A stretch of 64,000 nucleotides of DNA, taken from contig NZ_JAHKPO010000014.1 in assembly GCF_018860365.1 (NCBI RefSeq), forward strand, positions 248,001-312,000, written 5' to 3'. Positions 62,648 through 64,000 of this stretch are shown in pieces. Below the pieces are notes generated by a model. It was not told where the DNA came from and searched no databases. It saw only the letters and a program-made list of their open reading frames with translations. The stretch comes from Arenibacter algicola (GTDB taxonomy: Bacteria; Bacteroidota; Bacteroidia; Flavobacteriales; Flavobacteriaceae). Each line of letters opens with the position of its first letter. Positions within the stretch are counted from its first letter, which is position 1. A program made the translations under genes and the position numbers.

Positions 62648-64000
62648 TTACAATCCTCTTATAAAGCTACCGTAAACATCTTTTATCTGATACCCTATTG
62701 TATAACGCTGTTTGCTCAATTTTTTATGGGCAACAAGTCCCCACAATAGCAATTCCTTTAGAAAATAGGTATCTTCCTTTTTAATGTCAGGTTGGTATTT
62801 AACGATCAATTGTTGAAGTGGAATAATGCTATCTAGCTTTTCCTTGTATTCCTTATCAGTGGCATCATCCAACAAATCAAAACCTTCCCCATCAAAAAAC
62901 CAACTTACCAATTCATCATAAGGCCCTTCCGCATCCTTGCGTTCCAATTTATCAATTTTGGGGAAATAATTTAGGAAGAGGGACTTTACGGCATCTTCGA
63001 TCAATATTTCCGCTACACTGCCCGAACCTTCCTGTTCCCCTTCATAAACCAATTCTATCTTACCGATAATAGAAGGAATAACCCCCATAAAATCGCTTAG
63101 TCTTACCATAGTAGTTTCTTGGCCATTCTTCAACACCCTTCTTTCAGCGGTGCTCATTAGGTTTTCGAAGGAAGTTATGCTCATCCTGGCGCTTATACCA
63201 CTTTTGGCATCTACATATTCACTTTCCCGGGCTTCCCTGCTTATTTGTTCTAAGAGATCTTTTGCCAAATCAGGGACATAAATGGCCTCGCTTTGGCGTT
63301 TATCCAATTTCGATTCCTGTTCCGTAATTTTACGTGCGGTTTCAATGTCCTCAGGATAGTGCGTTAAAATCTGGGACCCTATCCTATCTTTTAAAGGGGT
63401 TACAATACTACCCCTATTGGTATAGTCTTCAGGGTTTGCGGTAAATACAAACTGCAGGTCCAAAGGCAATCGAAGCTTAAACCCCCTTATTTGTATGTCG
63501 CCCTCCTGTAGGATATTAAAAAGGGAGACCTGTATCCTTGCCTGTAGATCCGGCAGTTCATTGATTACAAAAATACAACGGTTGGCACGTGGGATCATTC
63601 CAAAATGTATAACCCTGTCATCTGCATAGGACAACTTTAGGTTGGCGGCTTTAATGGGGTCAACATCGCCAATTAAATCGGCCACGGTTACGTCTGGTGT
63701 AGCCAATTTTTCATAGAATCGATCACTTCTGTGCAGCCAGGAAATAGGCGTTAAGTCGCCGTGTTCCTTTATAGTTTCAATGGCAAACCGTGAGATTGGA
63801 CTCAAAGGGTCATCATTTATCTCCGAACCGGAGACTATTGGAATATACTCGTCCAACAAATTAACCATTAGCCTTGCCAAACGTGTTTTGGCTTGGCCCC
63901 TAAGCCCTAATAAATTAATGTTGTGCCTAGATAATATAGCTCTTTCCAGTTCGGGAACTACGGAATTTTCATATCCCCATACTCCAGGAAATGTAATTTC
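62648..64000 (-). CDS. magnesium-chelatase/MoxR-type AAA+ ATPase, 5' end beyond window
   Basis: Reading frame is open from 64000 to the stop at 62648, so the true start is outside the window; 450 residues are visible. Walker A is GLRGQAKT near the visible residue 32, Walker B-like INELPD near 118, and the sensor segment FTANPEDYTNRGSIV near 153. This is the arrangement of the ChlI/BchI or MoxR families (FTANPEDYT is characteristic). The C-terminal 250 residues form a helical region. In non-photosynthetic Bacteroidota such proteins act as chaperone-like ATPases, often beside a VWA-domain partner, which may lie to the right of the window. Confidence 0.87.
   Translation of the reverse strand, partial: EITFPGVWGYENSVVPELERAILSRHNINLLGLRGQAKTRLARLMVNLLDEYIPIVSGSEINDDPLSPISRFAIETIKEHGDLTPISWLHRSDRFYEKLATPDVTVADLIGDVDPIKAANLKLSYADDRVIHFGMIPRANRCIFVINELPDLQARIQVSLFNILQEGDIQIRGFKLRLPLDLQFVFTANPEDYTNRGSIVTPLKDRIGSQILTHYPEDIETARKITEQESKLDKRQSEAIYVPDLAKDLLEQISREARESEYVDAKSGISARMSITSFENLMSTAERRVLKNGQETTMVRLSDFMGVIPSIIGKIELVYEGEQEGSGSVAEILIEDAVKSLFLNYFPKIDKLERKDAEGPYDELVSWFFDGEGFDLLDDATDKEYKEKLDSIIPLQQLIVKYQPDIKKEDTYFLKELLLWGLVAHKKLSKQRYTIGYQIKDVYGSFIRGL

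Noticed and set aside
1-64000. CRISPR array, tRNA, rRNA or prophage
   Set aside because: No regularly spaced short repeats, no tRNA-like cloverleaf and no phage structural, integrase or transposase gene was found on reading.

Overview
The window looks like chromosomal DNA from a marine-type member of the Flavobacteriaceae (Bacteroidota). The evidence is low GC, A-rich gene starts without clear Shine-Dalgarno sequences, many short lipoprotein signal peptides, TonB-dependent receptors with N-terminal carboxypeptidase-like domains, a 287-residue sigma-70 factor lacking region 1.1, and one promoter with the Bacteroidota -33/-7 layout. No rRNA, tRNA, CRISPR array, transposase, integrase or prophage was seen. 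All names come from reading motifs; no database search was possible.

Layout. 1-10.4 kb is accessory: a repeat, a lipoprotein metallopeptidase with InlB-type repeats, a DUF4838 lipoprotein, a small Cys-rich lipoprotein and a large BNR/Asp-box propeller protein, then about 1.1 kb of repeats and hairpins. 10.4-15.7 kb has two small hypothetical proteins, a secreted phosphoesterase and RecQ. 15.7-19.5 kb is a His-rich membrane-anchored protein plus a TonB-dependent receptor, bracketed by two 189-bp direct repeats. 19.6-21.1 kb has a microORF, an amidohydrolase and repeats. 21.4-31.2 kb is a minus-strand molybdenum block: a two-subunit isoquinoline-oxidoreductase-like enzyme (2Fe-2S and molybdopterin subunits), moaD, moaA, a mobA-like gene, a MoeB-rhodanese E1 protein, a YdjC deacetylase, moeA, an xdhC-like gene and a mocA-like gene. 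moaC, moaE and mogA are not here.

31.4-43.7 kb is mostly envelope functions: a sugar-phosphate isomerase, a VWA lipoprotein, an OmpA lipoprotein, a fused phosphodiesterase-alkaline phosphatase, an M14 carboxypeptidase, a muramoyl amidase, a 3D-domain protein, an FRG-domain protein, a carboxypeptidase-like-domain protein and a TonB plug protein without a barrel. 44-49.5 kb has a one-lobe DEAD-like protein between two near-identical RNA-like elements, menB, a glycosyltransferase, an SF2 helicase and a DUF6155 protein. 49.7-54.8 kb has the sigma factor, two tandem related micropeptide ORFs, and an operon of a HEAT-like membrane protein with a hybrid kinase that has lost its phospho-accepting His. 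54.9-64 kb is mostly housekeeping: dipeptidase, thioesterase, DUF2461, cysE-cysM, corA, a divergent truA, and a ChlI/MoxR-type AAA ATPase cut by the window edge.

The least explained signals are small: the twin RNA-like elements around the DEAD-like gene, the paralogous 32/33-residue ORFs after the sigma gene, the pseudo-histidine-kinase operon, the repeat field at 9.3-10.3 kb, and three scattered multi-hairpin repeats.
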